Source: Palsa-504 sp963744575 (GTDB lineage Bacteria; Actinomycetota; Actinomycetes; Streptosporangiales; Streptosporangiaceae). From it: a stretch of DNA of 64,000 nt. Shown here in pieces: positions 62,554 through 64,000 of the stretch. The stretch lies in assembly GCA_963744575.1 (NCBI GenBank), contig CAVUUF010000020.1:1-64000 (forward strand), in the 5' to 3' direction. How positions within the stretch are numbered: position 1 is the first letter of the stretch; each line of letters opens with the position of its first letter. The notes beneath the pieces were generated by a model, which did no database searches, was not told where the DNA came from, and saw only the letters and a list, made by a program, of their open reading frames with translations. A program made the translations under genes and the position numbers.

Positions 62554-64000
62554 ATGTTCGAGAGGTTTACCGACAGAGCGCGGCGGGTTGTTGTCCTGGC
62601 GCAAGAAGAAGCCAGGATGCTCAATCACAACTACATCGGCACCGAGCACATCCTGCTCGGCCTCATCCATGAGGGCGAAGGTGTAGCGGCCAAGGCGCTC
62701 GAGTCACTGGGGATCAGCCTGGACGCGGTGCGGCAGCAGGTTGAGGAGATCATCGGCCAGGGCCAGCAGGCGCCGTCCGGGCACATCCCGTTCACGCCCC
62801 GGGCCAAGAAGGTGCTTGAGCTTTCGCTGCGCGAGGCGCTGCAACTCGGCCACAACTACATCGGCACCGAGCACATCCTGCTCGGCCTCATCCGTGAGGG
62901 CGACGGCGTGGCCGCGCAGGTGCTGGTGAAGCTGGGCGCGGACCTGAACCGGGTGCGCCAGCAGGTCATCCAGCTGCTGCACGGGTACCAGGGCAAGGAG
63001 CCGGCCTCGGCCGGGACCGCGGCCGAGGCCGCGCCGTCGACGTCCCTGGTCCTGGACCAGTTCGGCCGCAATCTCACCCAGGGCGCGCGCGAGGGCAAGC
63101 TCGACCCGGTCATCGGCCGGGAGAAGGAAATCGAGCGGGTCATGCAGGTGCTGTCCCGCCGGACCAAGAACAACCCGGTGCTGGTGGGCGCGCCCGGCGT
63201 GGGCAAGACGGCGGTCGTCGAGGGCCTGGCGCAGAAGATAGTCAAGGGCGAGGTCCCCGAGACCATCAAGGACAAGCAGCTGTACACGCTGGACCTGGGC
63301 GCCCTGGTGGCCGGCTCGCGTTACCGCGGCGACTTCGAAGAGCGGCTCAAGAAGGTGCTCAAGGAGATCCGCACCCGCGGCGACATCATCCTGTTCATCG
63401 ACGAGATCCACACGCTCGTCGGGGCGGGTGCCGCCGAGGGGGCCATCGACGCGGCCTCGATCCTGAAGCCGATGCTGGCCCGCGGCGAGCTGCAGACCAT
63501 CGGTGCCACCACGCTCGACGAGTACCGCAAGTACCTGGAGAAGGACGCCGCGCTCGAGCGCCGCTTCCAGCCCATCCAGGTGGCGGAGCCGACGATCTCG
63601 CACACCATCGAGATCCTTAAGGGGCTGCGCGACCGGTACGAGGCTCACCACCGCGTGTCCATCACGGACGACGCGCTGGTCGCCTCGGCCCAGCTGGCCG
63701 ACCGCTACATCAGCGACCGCTTCCTGCCGGACAAGGCCATCGACCTGATCGACGAGGCCGGCTCCCGGATGCGGATCCGGCGCATGACCGCGCCGCCGGA
63801 CCTGCGCGAGTACGACGAGAAGATCGCCCAGGTGCGCCGGGAGAAGGAATCGGCCATCGACTCCCAGGACTTCGAGAAGGCCGCGGCGCTGCGGGACAAC
63901 GAGAAGCAGCTGCTGGCCAAGAAGGCGGCCCGGGAGAAGGAGTGGAAGGCCGGCGACATGGACGTCGTGGCCGAGGTGAACCAGGAACTCATCGCCGAGG
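62554..64000 (+). CDS. clpC: ClpC ATP-dependent protease ATPase subunit, 3' end beyond window
   Basis: AAA+ unfoldase feeding ClpP; the first 482 codons are visible. Two Clp-N repeats share NYIGTEHILLGLI (about residues 27 and 102). The D1 ATPase has Walker A VGAPGVGKTAVVEGLAQ (relatives usually GEPGVGKT), Walker B IILFIDEIHTLVGAG, and sensor/arginine region RGELQTIGATTLDEYRKYLEKD. The UVR-like middle region begins near 435. GAGGAGAG upstream supports the ATG. lsr2-clpC adjacency is typical of actinobacteria. Confidence 0.95.
   Translation, partial: MFERFTDRARRVVVLAQEEARMLNHNYIGTEHILLGLIHEGEGVAAKALESLGISLDAVRQQVEEIIGQGQQAPSGHIPFTPRAKKVLELSLREALQLGHNYIGTEHILLGLIREGDGVAAQVLVKLGADLNRVRQQVIQLLHGYQGKEPASAGTAAEAAPSTSLVLDQFGRNLTQGAREGKLDPVIGREKEIERVMQVLSRRTKNNPVLVGAPGVGKTAVVEGLAQKIVKGEVPETIKDKQLYTLDLGALVAGSRYRGDFEERLKKVLKEIRTRGDIILFIDEIHTLVGAGAAEGAIDAASILKPMLARGELQTIGATTLDEYRKYLEKDAALERRFQPIQVAEPTISHTIEILKGLRDRYEAHHRVSITDDALVASAQLADRYISDRFLPDKAIDLIDEAGSRMRIRRMTAPPDLREYDEKIAQVRREKESAIDSQDFEKAAALRDNEKQLLAKKAAREKEWKAGDMDVVAEVNQELIAE

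Overview
The window is high-GC DNA from an actinomycete (Actinomycetota). The evidence is the gene order dacB - DUF2342 metalloprotease - tilS - hpt - ftsH - folE ... folP - folK - DUF3180 ... panC - coaX ... argA - lsr2 - clpC, the lysyl-phosphatidylglycerol synthase homologue, Lsr2 itself, many GTG starts and 4-bp ATGA/GTGA gene overlaps. The order or family cannot be fixed from the sequence alone.

Region 1 (1-22.7 kb) is a catabolic island. On the + strand run an NCS2 nucleobase permease, a three-subunit molybdenum hydroxylase with a CoxG-like protein, a nitrilase-superfamily amidohydrolase, hydantoinase/oxoprolinase A and B subunits, a CaiB-type CoA transferase (frameshifted), carbamate kinase, a barbiturase/cyanuric-acid-hydrolase family enzyme (frameshifted) and a badly decayed ketoacyl-synthase-III-like gene. 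Converging on it from the - strand are a cytosine-deaminase-like amidohydrolase, then DUF2877, FdrA and DUF1116 proteins (homologues of the E. coli oxamate carbamoyltransferase AllH/AllF/AllG) and a small Cys/His-rich protein, the last four translationally coupled. Together they suggest oxidative pyrimidine breakdown: cytosine to uracil to barbiturate to ureidomalonate. I propose that the carbamoyl group is then recovered as carbamoyl phosphate and turned into ATP by carbamate kinase. This is an inference, and several genes are broken, so the pathway may be decaying in this strain.

Region 2 (23.4-25.1 kb) is a fused biotin-dependent carboxyltransferase. Region 3 (25.08-35.0 kb) is a degenerate actinomycete integrative and conjugative element (AICE, pSAM2-like). 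It is bounded by 45/46-nt direct repeats of the 3' half of a tRNA-Gly(CCC) gene and carries int, xis, rep, a zinc-finger gene and an FtsK-like tra, all damaged except possibly xis. It has matched 25-nt repeats exactly 80 nt inside each att core. An IS4-family unit (30262-33063), with a perfect 10-bp target duplication, carries a captured ISAzo13 transposase fragment.

Region 4 (35-42.9 kb) mixes small genes, gene remnants (SRPBCC, phosphotransferase, lamin-tail), a molybdate-binding Mop protein, a Zn-alcohol dehydrogenase, an HD-domain protein, a signal-less periplasmic-binding-fold protein, an isolated UMP kinase and a deaminase truncated at a 64-bp palindromic repeat.

Region 5 (43-64 kb) is conserved core: ppa, dacB, DUF2342, tilS, hpt, ftsH, folE, an MprF-like protein, folP, folK, DUF3180, DUF2520, panC, coaX, an NlpC/P60 hydrolase, argA, lsr2 and the start of clpC. 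The core genes are intact. An IS1380-family element sits exactly at the lsr2 stop codon. folB is not found between folP and folK, and panD is not found between panC and coaX.
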